A DNA stretch of 7,068 bases, taken from assembly GCA_005792225.1 (NCBI GenBank), contig SXSP01000039.1, forward strand, positions 1 to 7,068, written 5' to 3'. This document shows, piece by piece, positions 1 to 5,332 of the stretch. The translations under genes were made by a program, and so were the position numbers. The notes under the pieces are model-generated. The model saw only the letters and a program-made list of their open reading frames with translations, had not been told where the DNA came from and did not search any database. Positions within the stretch are counted from its first letter, which is position 1, and each line of letters starts with the position of its first letter. Origin of the DNA: Bdellovibrionales bacterium (lineage in GTDB: Bacteria > Bdellovibrionota > Bdellovibrionia > Bdellovibrionales > JAMPXM01).

Positions 1-405
1 GCAGCGAATCGCGGCCTCCTCAACGAATGGCGCTTGCAATCATTGGATGCCACGCTGAACGAACTCACGAACCTTCAGGGCGCTTGTGAACGCATTAAAA
101 ATACGCCTTTACCTAAACCCTACGACTACTGCCCGCGCTTCTTCATGCACGTCTACTGCATCCTCCTGCCGCTCGTGCTCGTCGACAGGACGGGCCTGGC
201 GACACCCTTCGTGGCTCTCCTGGCAAGCGCGATCTTCTTGATGTTGAATCAAATGGGAAAGAATCTCGAAAACCCGTTCGAGGGCGAGATCTATGATGTT
301 CCATTGAGTTCGCTCACCCGCACGATCGAAATCAATCTTCGGCAGTCACTGGATGAGGATGAGCTGCCGAAGCCCGTTCGCGAAATGAACGGAGTGATCT
401 GGTGA
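1..405 (+). CDS. Bestrophin-family (UPF0187) anion channel, C-terminal part
   Basis: The frame is open from the first base of the window, so the start lies upstream; the TTG at 34 is internal. The 134 visible residues match the C-terminal half of bacterial bestrophins (PF01062), which are pentameric inner-membrane anion or cation channels. A helix containing NEWRLQSLDATLNEL leads into a PxPYDY segment, then two hydrophobic membrane segments (about residues 46-61 and 66-83) separated by DRTGLATP. After these comes the family's conserved ENPFEG...YDVPL segment (about 90-102), equivalent to the E(D/N)PFG..DLPL motif, then a short amphipathic tail ending GVIW. The gene runs toward the glycosidase gene; the two stop codons are 36 bp apart. 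Regulation is not visible. The family assignment is secure from motif order; ion selectivity cannot be judged because the pore-lining N-terminal helices are outside the window. Confidence 0.9.
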   Translation, partial: AANRGLLNEWRLQSLDATLNELTNLQGACERIKNTPLPKPYDYCPRFFMHVYCILLPLVLVDRTGLATPFVALLASAIFLMLNQMGKNLENPFEGEIYDVPLSSLTRTIEINLRQSLDEDELPKPVREMNGVIW

Positions 406-430
406 AAAAGGCGGCTCGGAAAGCCGCCCT
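405..430 (-). terminator. Intrinsic terminator of the glycosidase gene
   Basis: Read on the minus strand, a perfect 7-bp GC-rich stem (GGCGGCT / AGCCGCC, 422-428 and 410-416) encloses the loop TTCCG and is followed directly by TTTTT (409-405). The stem can gain a G-U and an A-U pair at its base (429/409 and 430/408). It begins 11-13 bases after the glycosidase stop. On the plus strand the hairpin is followed only by a C/T mixture (CTCGCTCTC), so it would terminate the bestrophin transcript much less well. The U-tract overlaps the last base of the bestrophin stop codon. Confidence 0.88.
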
Positions 431-441
431 CGCTCTCTTCC

Positions 442-2871
442 TTACTGAGCCACCGGCTTCAGATCGACGACGACTTTATGCACGCCGTTTCCGCCGGGAA
501 GACGGATCTTCTCGGAAGCCGCCGTCGTCTCGGAGGTGATAACATCCTTCGAGTTGAGGAGCGTGCTCAAGCGGAAGTCGACGGGTTTATCCGACTTCGA
601 TGTGATCTCGAATGTCGTGGGCCCGATTCGGCGAACCGACAGATGGCGAAGGGTTCCGCCCGCCGTCTGGATATTCTCGGTTCCCAACGCGTCGGCCTGG
701 TTTCCGATCTCCAGAGGAGTTCGCATGTTCAGCTCAAGTCCATCTTTGGCCGTGGCTTTCAAACCCAAGACGAGTTCAAGCTGAACACCGGTTGCGGGGC
801 TCGCGCCCCAGCCGGCGAAGTCTTCGCGATGCGGGTGACTTCCGTGCGCGAGGGGAACGAGCTTAAAACGCGTCTGACCATTCTCATCCACAATCTTCTC
901 GACGCCGTAAGCTTCTTCAACCGTTTTGGTTGAGTACTCGGCTTGTGCCGCGAGGAAGTCGCGCATGACCTGGTAAGCGAGATCCGGTCGACCCGAGCGT
1001 TCCAGACCCTTTGCGAAGTTGATGACGTTCGGATTCCAGATCGCCTGATGATCGTGATAGCCGTGGTCGACGATTTTTCCGTTTCCGTCCTTACGGGGCG
1101 TGTACTCGAGGTGGATGCCCTCTTCGGCAACTTGCTTCCAGTAATCGACTTGGCGGCTGTTAGACGGGAACGCGACATTACCACCGAAGGATTCCGGATT
1201 CATATGCGCCTTCACCATCGCCTCAACGCGAGCCTTCGGTACGGCCGCAGCGTAGAGCGGCCAGAAGCCTGAGACCGCCGTCCAGCGGGTGTCACGCTTG
1301 TAGCCGCCTTTTCCGTCGGGAATGATATCGAAGTAAAAGTTGCGGGAAGCGTCCCAGTAATTCTCGTTGAGAATGCGTGCAAAGCGCTTCGCCTTCTCGT
1401 GAAGCTCTTTCGACTTCGCCGCGTAAGCGCGTTTCTCGTTGGCGTCGCTTGTTTTCTCCGCGAACTCCTTATTCCACTTCGCACTCTCCTTATACATCGA
1501 GATATGTTGCGAAATGTAATCCACGAACCCGCGCTCGTGACCGGCTTGCTCGTTCGCGTTGCCGACGTTTCCGCGGCTGTTGTCGAGACCTGATCCGAGG
1601 GCACTTCCGTTGAAGCCGATGATCTCGCCCTTGTCGTCTTTGATCGAGCGATGTTTTTCCATCCAGGCCGCGTAATCATCCACCGATTTCGCCGCGCGCT
1701 TGAGAAGAGCGAGGTTCTTGGCGTTCGGGTGGAAGTTATAGAGCTTGGTCGCGATTTGATGGAAGAGATAAGGATTCGTGAACGTCAAGTTCGGCCGAGG
1801 AGGAAGCGGATACTCCACGGTGAACGGAAACCAAAGGCTCGTGCCATTTGCACGGTTCTCGCGCGGAACGACTCCACCGTTCGCCTCTTGAAGATCGAAG
1901 TAGCGCGTGAGAGTCTCGGCCGCGATTTGCGGATCATGCTCGACTCTCGATTCGGCCACGATCGCATCGTCCCAAGCAAAACGATTCGTGCTGAAAGCGG
2001 CGTCGACTTTGCGCGAGATCTCCTCGGGCTGGGCCGCGATTTTCTTTCCGGTTGCGCGGTCGCGGATGGTGACGGAAACGACTTTACCCTTGCCGCCAAC
2101 TTTCGCGACGACATCAACACCCGAAGTCGCGTTCTTCACGAACTCGCGCGTCGCCGGGCTCGCATTTTCGGTGAGATCCCAAACGACTTTTTTATTGAAG
2201 AGACGAACCGCCGTCTCGGTCAGGGTTTCCTTCATTCCGAGCTTCTCGAGAGTTTTCGAGACGAAGATGCGGAACCGTTCACCCGAGGATCGGCCCGTGT
2301 AACTTCCTGGTGCAAGGGTCTGAAGTTCGTGCGATTGCGCTTCTCTCATTGCCCAGCGACTTTGGTGTCGCACGGTGCCCGACTTATCTTTAAAGATAAC
2401 GTAGTAATCAACTTGGCCGCTCGCCGCTTCGGGAACGATCGCCTTGGACTCACTCCAGGGAATGTCCATGGTCTTCACACCATTGATCATAACCGGGGTT
2501 TCGATACCGCTGACTACGATCGTCGCCGTCAGTTCGGCGGGATTGACGTGTTCGCTCTGAGGTTTACCCTTGTTATATGCTTCGGTGAGCTTGATGATGT
2601 GCGCTTTGATGCCGGAATAATCGACCCGCGCTTTGTCTCGAGTCTCCGCGCGCATAATCTGCGGAATCACCCGAGGATCTTGGTTATGGTTGTTAAACTC
2701 ACGGACCCAGCGAACACCGTTCTCCACGAGAATTCGCGAATCTTTCTCCGAAACCTTGACCGCTAAGCCGGTAAAAGCCGATTCGCACGCACCGATTTTG
2801 GCGGCCTGAGCAACCGAAAGAGAAAGTGTCGAGATCAAGATCGCCGGCGCGATGCCAGTTAAGATACGCAT
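442..2871 (-). CDS. Secreted clan GH-G glycosidase, trehalase/GH63-like
   Basis: This 809-residue protein is predicted to hydrolyse an alpha-glucosidic or related alpha-linked sugar outside the cytoplasmic membrane. The N-terminus MRILTGIAPAILISTLSLS...AQA-A is a Sec signal peptide. The next 270 or so residues fit no family I recognise. The (alpha/alpha)6-barrel begins near FAWDDA (about 298) and carries FTNPYLFHQI (364-373), SGLDNS (427-432), SGFWPLYA (534-541), HGYHDHQAIWNPN (603-615), VEEAYGV (651-657) and FAGWGASPATGV (685-696). In GH37/GH63 enzymes the Asp of SG(W/L)D is the general acid (here D430) and a Glu of the E-x-Y region is the likely base (here E652 or E653). SGLDNS is closer to GH63 than to the trehalase ESGWD motif. 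The last 75 residues look beta-rich. The frame extends to a TTG at 2922, but GAGGGA at 2881-2886 lies 9 bases before the ATG at 2871; the ATG at 2877 would be only 3 bases away. Substrate is unproven: trehalase is the usual database name for such proteins. Confidence 0.85.
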   Translation of the reverse strand: MRILTGIAPAILISTLSLSVAQAAKIGACESAFTGLAVKVSEKDSRILVENGVRWVREFNNHNQDPRVIPQIMRAETRDKARVDYSGIKAHIIKLTEAYNKGKPQSEHVNPAELTATIVVSGIETPVMINGVKTMDIPWSESKAIVPEAASGQVDYYVIFKDKSGTVRHQSRWAMREAQSHELQTLAPGSYTGRSSGERFRIFVSKTLEKLGMKETLTETAVRLFNKKVVWDLTENASPATREFVKNATSGVDVVAKVGGKGKVVSVTIRDRATGKKIAAQPEEISRKVDAAFSTNRFAWDDAIVAESRVEHDPQIAAETLTRYFDLQEANGGVVPRENRANGTSLWFPFTVEYPLPPRPNLTFTNPYLFHQIATKLYNFHPNAKNLALLKRAAKSVDDYAAWMEKHRSIKDDKGEIIGFNGSALGSGLDNSRGNVGNANEQAGHERGFVDYISQHISMYKESAKWNKEFAEKTSDANEKRAYAAKSKELHEKAKRFARILNENYWDASRNFYFDIIPDGKGGYKRDTRWTAVSGFWPLYAAAVPKARVEAMVKAHMNPESFGGNVAFPSNSRQVDYWKQVAEEGIHLEYTPRKDGNGKIVDHGYHDHQAIWNPNVINFAKGLERSGRPDLAYQVMRDFLAAQAEYSTKTVEEAYGVEKIVDENGQTRFKLVPLAHGSHPHREDFAGWGASPATGVQLELVLGLKATAKDGLELNMRTPLEIGNQADALGTENIQTAGGTLRHLSVRRIGPTTFEITSKSDKPVDFRLSTLLNSKDVITSETTAASEKIRLPGGNGVHKVVVDLKPVAQ

Positions 2872-2880
2872 TCGCATGAA

Positions 2881-2886
2881 TCCCTC
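2881..2886 (-). promoter_or_regulatory. Shine-Dalgarno that sets the glycosidase start
   Basis: Read on the minus strand this is GAGGGA. It is 9 bases before the ATG at 2869-2871 and only 3 before the ATG at 2875-2877, so it favours the inner start. With that start the signal peptide begins MRILTG. An upstream in-frame TTG (2920-2922) has no comparable site and would place 17 extra polar residues before the signal peptide. Confidence 0.7.
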
Positions 2887-2895
2887 ATCGAAAGT

Positions 2896-2993
2896 GTTTA
2901 CCGTCTTTACAGAGAGTCGCAATTCGCCGGTAAACCCGCGCAGGCTGCGATATACGGCAGCTGGGAGGGGCTTAGCCTGTAATTTTGACTCTC
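2896..2993 (-). promoter_or_regulatory. Probable folded 5' leader of the glycosidase mRNA
   Basis: Several inverted repeats lie between the predicted sigma-54 transcription start (near 2995) and the Shine-Dalgarno. GTTTACCG (minus strand, 2935-2928) and CGGTAAAC (2903-2896) form a perfect 8-bp pair around a 24-base loop, ending 10 bases before the ribosome binding site. The loop contains GACTCTC (2918-2912), which is complementary to GAGAGTC (2993-2987) at the very 5' end of the predicted transcript, so a pseudoknot or a competing fold is possible. CAGGCT/AGCCTG (2979-2974 with 2946-2941) and GCTGC/GCAGC (2961-2957 with 2948-2944) share bases 2944-2946 and exclude each other. No known riboswitch consensus is recognised. 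These pairings are seen directly; a regulatory role is inference. Confidence 0.4.
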
Positions 2994-3005
2994 CTAGGAC
3001 ACTTT

Positions 3006-3021
3006 AGCGAGGGATGTGCCA
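3006..3021 (-). promoter_or_regulatory. Sigma-54 (RpoN) -24/-12 promoter for the glycosidase gene
   Basis: The minus strand reads TTGGCACATCCCTCGCTAAA. This matches the RpoN consensus YTGGCACG-N4-TTGCW with the invariant GG (3020-3019) and GC (3008-3007) at the exact spacing. The deviations are A for G after TGGCAC and C for the second T of TTGC. The predicted transcription start is near 2995, giving a leader of about 124 bases to the ATG at 2871. It is on the strand of the glycosidase and no other gene lies between. No convincing sigma-70 promoter was seen in the same interval. RpoN promoters need an AAA+ enhancer-binding protein upstream; candidate sites are listed separately. Confidence 0.6.
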
Positions 3022-3072
3022 ACTGACAGAGAGGCTCTGGAAGCCGACAAGCGGCTAGGTGGAAGGGAATTG

Positions 3073-3129
3073 CTTTCGATTTGAAAGACGGACTCGGCAG
3101 AGGGTTTCGTTGAAAACGAAACTCCCCTC
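3073..3129. promoter_or_regulatory. Inverted repeats in the enhancer position upstream of the sigma-54 promoter
   Basis: A perfect 8-bp inverted repeat, GTTTCGTT-GAA-AACGAAAC, occupies 3104-3122; its centre is about 118 bp upstream of the predicted start. A second dyad, CTTTC-GATTT-GAAAG, occupies 3073-3087 with its centre about 85 bp upstream; both start with a TTTCG half-element. The first can extend through GAGGG (3100-3104) and CCCTC (3125-3129), leaving a 3-base bulge. Enhancer-binding proteins typically bind paired palindromes 80-150 bp upstream of RpoN promoters, so placement fits. A weaker dyad, AGCCG-ACAAG-CGGCT (3042-3056), lies between them and the promoter. No T-run follows any of them, so they are poor terminators. 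Binding by a regulator is inferred. Confidence 0.45.
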
Positions 3130-3151
3130 CTGTTGACCCGTCTCACTCGAG

Positions 3152-3198
3152 CCTTCGATTAGCCGAATACTTGTATTCAACTTCGGTTTAGGCGAAGG
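3152..3198. repeat. Imperfect long stem-loop at the 3' end of the small secreted-protein gene
   Basis: CCTTCG (3152-3157) pairs with CGAAGG (3193-3198), and CCGAA (3163-3167) pairs with TTCGG (3182-3186) inside it. The tip holds a competing GAATAC/GTATTC pair (3165-3170 with 3173-3178). The structure spans the stop codon at 3188-3190 and the last codons of the gene. No U-tract follows on the minus strand, so it is not a standard intrinsic terminator. It could slow 3' decay or help end transcription before the sigma-54 region. Confidence 0.35.
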
Positions 3199-3583
3199 GA
3201 GCACCGTCACGAGTCCTGCAAGTGAATATGTTTACAGCCCAGCCCGTGTGTTCGGTTGTGCAGTATTCTCCGTTCGCAAGGACAATGACGGATTTTCCGG
3301 CGCCGTAGCGGCCGTTTTTTCCCCGCGGGAACTGGCGGTAAGCACCAGCGGAGCTCAAGCCCATGCGCTCAAGAGCACTCGCCTCAACTTCCTGAAGCGG
3401 CATGCGGCCGCCGCGTTGCTGGAACTCGGCATCGGCCTGCTTCAGACGACGATCGAGCTCCCTCAATCTTTTTTGTTCTGCGCGACGATCGTAGGATTCG
3501 CCCCGCGCGATGAGCGACTCCGCTGATTGCGCGAGAGCTCCATTAGCGAAAAAAAGAACGGTAAGGATCATGATCGTCTTCAT
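3188..3583 (-). CDS. Small secreted protein of unknown function
   Basis: I do not recognise this 131-residue protein. It starts with a clear Sec signal peptide, MKTIMILTVLFFANGALA, with probable cleavage before QS (residue 19). The mature part begins with a charged, helical, probably coiled-coil stretch rich in Arg, Glu and Leu (about residues 24-58, including QKRLRELDRRLKQAD). A short helix follows (62-77), then a C-terminal beta-like region with two cysteines, C108 and C122, that could form a disulfide in the periplasm (VLANGEYCTTEHTGW and FTCRTRDG). The frame also allows a GTG at 3595, but the ATG at 3583 starts the signal peptide cleanly and has GGAG 11 bases upstream; the GTG overlaps that GGAG. 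The gene is monocistronic as far as can be seen, flanked by 272 and 316 bp of noncoding DNA. Base composition and codon use do not stand out from its neighbours. Confidence 0.7.
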   Translation of the reverse strand: MKTIMILTVLFFANGALAQSAESLIARGESYDRRAEQKRLRELDRRLKQADAEFQQRGGRMPLQEVEASALERMGLSSAGAYRQFPRGKNGRYGAGKSVIVLANGEYCTTEHTGWAVNIFTCRTRDGAPFA

Positions 3584-3677
3584 ACCCGGATTCACTCCAG
3601 TTAAAGGTTTAAGGGTGATGCGGACGTGATAGCAGCATTTCGGCGCGCGTGGGACTACGGTTCAATAAGAAGTAATA

Positions 3678-3708
3678 TTGTTAGGGTTTTGGAAGTCGAA
3701 TTCGTCAA
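3678..3708 (-). promoter_or_regulatory. Possible sigma-70-type promoter for the small secreted-protein gene
   Basis: On the minus strand TTGACG (3708-3703) matches the -35 consensus at five of six bases. The best -10-like hexamer nearby, TAACAA (3683-3678), is only a weak match at a long 19-bp spacing. The AT-rich context supports a promoter here, about 95 bases upstream of the ATG at 3583, but the exact -10 element is uncertain. Confidence 0.3.
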
Positions 3709-3727
3709 TAAAGCGAAATTAGACGAG

Positions 3728-3750
3728 CAGATTGAAGAAGGCACAATCTG
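3728..3750. repeat. Inverted repeat, possible weak terminator of the cytochrome/DUF1552 operon
   Basis: CAGATTG (3728-3734) and CAATCTG (3744-3750) form a perfect 7-bp stem with a 9-base loop, about 106 bases past the DUF1552 stop. On the minus strand it is followed by CTCGTCTAATTTCG, which is not a proper U-tract. The stem is modest in GC. It could be the operon end or an operator just upstream of the next promoter; the sequence does not decide. Confidence 0.3.
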
Positions 3751-3855
3751 TTTATGAGGGTCGTCTTCCAGACTCCAAATGAATGCGGTCGAACCCTATC
3801 AGATGTTCTCGTTTTCATTTTCGTTAAAACAGCACGCAAGGCGCCGCGAAAGCCG

Positions 3856-5331
3856 CTACGCCGCGATGATCCCCGGGAGAGGCTTTGAGCGATCGGCATT
3901 AGAGTCTCGGTCGTCGCCGTATCCTGCCAAGATCCCGCGCGCTTTCATGTCGGCCGTGTGGTAGTCGGCTTCCGTGAGGCCCATCGCTTGGAGGAAGGTC
4001 ACGAGGAGACGGTTATAGTTTCGGCTTCGGTACTCGGAGACCGAATAATCGATGTACTTATTTGTGTGAAGGGCGCCGCCTCCACTGCCGGCGATCAAAA
4101 TCGGCCGGTTCATGTAAGAGTGGGCATTATGATCGGCTTGCTCGTTTCCGACATAGACGATCGAATTATCGAGGTAGGTCCCGTTGGTTCCTGGTTCAGG
4201 GACGTTCAGGAGCTCGATGAGAGCCGCGGTTTTTTTCATGTGGAATTGGTGGACCTTCCGCATGTTCAGTGAGGCTTCACCTTCGGCGGAGTGACCGAGT
4301 CCGTGCCAGCCGCCACCGATCGTCGTGCCGAGGACGGCATCAAAGTTGAGATCATCCACTCCGCGCGACATCGTGATCGAGGCGATTCGAGTCGCCCCGC
4401 ATTTGATCGCGGCAACCAGCAAGAGATTGAAGGCATCGATCATCGGTCCCCGGTCGGCGGAAGAGTAACGATCATACGTCTTTGATGGAGTCGGCGTGGT
4501 GCAAGCGGCAGCGGGATTTTGAACGGTGGTTTGCAATTGAGCGATCATCGCCATGTGGTCATCGAGAATCGACTTATCACTCGCTGTCGCACGGCGATTT
4601 CCACGCAAGGCTTTGTACTGTTCAAGAACTTGATCGACGAGCAAGTTGTCTTTGTTGCCCACGGGCGGATTGTTCGTGGTTTTAAAGAGCGCGTTGAACG
4701 CCGTCAGCGGCTGCATGTAACGCGTGGGGAACTCAAGCTTTCCGTTTCGGTAATCCCAGCTCAGATCGATTTCGGGTTCGGCATCGTTCAAACAAGTTCG
4801 AAGATGAAGCGAGCGCGTGAGCGGCTCTCCATTGGGATAGATTTTGGGTGAGGCCGCCATCACTTGATCGATACTCGACAGAAGATACTTTGGATTGATT
4901 TCCGTTCCCCAGAGCTGGGGATTTCCTCGCCCAATGGTTCCGGTGAGGACCGTCGCCATCTGGTGCCCACGGAGATTCGGAAAAAATGAGTTGAGGTCAC
5001 GTACCAAGAGCATCTTTGAGCGGAGTGCGCCGAACTCGGGGCCGATGAGTTGCGAGACGCTATTGGCGACGGGCCCCGTGACATCCGTGAGTTTCATTTC
5101 ACGGTGAGTATTTCCGACGGTCGTCATGCGCGCCAAGTTTGTGTCCGCGGGATACCAATCGGGCTTATACGTTCCGTTCGCATGACAAATCGTGAGAAAT
5201 CGCGTTGAAGCGTTCACCGTGGCCGCATGGGCGTATTCCATCGGGATCAACGACTCTAAAAACGGAAGACCGACGATGGAGCCGCCGAGGCCTCTCAGGA
5301 AAAAGCGTCGCGAGATCGGTGAATACTTCAT
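3856..5331 (-). CDS. Tat-exported DUF1552 protein
   Basis: The 491-residue protein belongs to the DUF1552 family, whose biochemical role is unknown. It has a textbook twin-arginine signal: SRRFFLRG at residues 7-14, a hydrophobic stretch GGSIVGLPFLESLIP, and AHA-A near 36 as the likely cleavage point. Tat export suggests it folds, perhaps with a cofactor or metal, before crossing the inner membrane. Family-typical segments follow in order: RFLTICHANGTYKPDWYP (44-61), RGHQMATVLTG (121-131), a SIDQVMA segment (153-159), a helical DDHMAMIAQL region (257-266), WHGLGHS (342-348) and GNEQADHNAHSYMNRPILIAG (395-415). The histidines in the last two segments are candidate metal ligands; that is inference. 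The start ATG has GAAGGA 9 bases upstream. Only one base separates it from the stop of the cytochrome gene, so the two are almost certainly cotranscribed and translationally coupled. Confidence 0.9.
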   Translation of the reverse strand: MKYSPISRRFFLRGLGGSIVGLPFLESLIPMEYAHAATVNASTRFLTICHANGTYKPDWYPADTNLARMTTVGNTHREMKLTDVTGPVANSVSQLIGPEFGALRSKMLLVRDLNSFFPNLRGHQMATVLTGTIGRGNPQLWGTEINPKYLLSSIDQVMAASPKIYPNGEPLTRSLHLRTCLNDAEPEIDLSWDYRNGKLEFPTRYMQPLTAFNALFKTTNNPPVGNKDNLLVDQVLEQYKALRGNRRATASDKSILDDHMAMIAQLQTTVQNPAAACTTPTPSKTYDRYSSADRGPMIDAFNLLLVAAIKCGATRIASITMSRGVDDLNFDAVLGTTIGGGWHGLGHSAEGEASLNMRKVHQFHMKKTAALIELLNVPEPGTNGTYLDNSIVYVGNEQADHNAHSYMNRPILIAGSGGGALHTNKYIDYSVSEYRSRNYNRLLVTFLQAMGLTEADYHTADMKARGILAGYGDDRDSNADRSKPLPGIIAA

Positions 5332-5332
5332 C

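Larger units (their letters stand above)
3584..3855. other. Intergenic spacer, AT-richer than its surroundings
   Basis: This 272-bp stretch separates the end of the cytochrome/DUF1552 operon from the small secreted-protein gene, both on the minus strand. No credible gene was found; a 64-codon minus-strand frame (3705-3899) overlaps the end of the DUF1552 gene and has no recognisable content. The middle (3661-3780) is notably AT-rich, as expected of a promoter region. It holds a candidate promoter and an inverted repeat, listed separately. Confidence 0.6.

Noticed and set aside
1651..2766. 371-codon open frame on the plus strand, antisense to the glycosidase gene
   Set aside because: It lies wholly within a convincing glycosidase coding region. 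Its translation is Arg/Asp-rich with no domain, signal peptide or ribosome binding site, as expected when biased codons are read from the opposite strand.
2781..2801. Lipoprotein signal (IGAC) in the glycosidase
   Set aside because: The residues before the Cys are K-I-G-A: a lysine interrupts the hydrophobic stretch and Gly at -2 is unusual. The preceding AQA-A fits ordinary signal peptidase I cleavage better.
2872..2922. N-terminal extension of the glycosidase to the TTG at 2922
   Set aside because: It adds polar residues before a good signal peptide and lacks a Shine-Dalgarno; GAGGGA at 2881-2886 sits at the right distance from the ATG at 2871.
3133..3161. Plus-strand sigma-70 promoter starting with TTGACC
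   Set aside because: The -10 position at 17-bp spacing reads CGATTA, a poor match, and no plus-strand gene lies downstream.
2940..3187. A known structured RNA such as 6S, SRP, RNase P, tRNA or a common riboswitch in the stem-loop-rich spacer
   Set aside because: None of the hallmark conserved sequences of these classes that I know was found on either strand; the dyads are better explained by promoter-linked sites and a leader RNA.
3705..3899. 64-codon minus-strand frame in the spacer after DUF1552
   Set aside because: It overlaps the end of the DUF1552 gene in another frame and has no ribosome binding site, signal or recognisable content.
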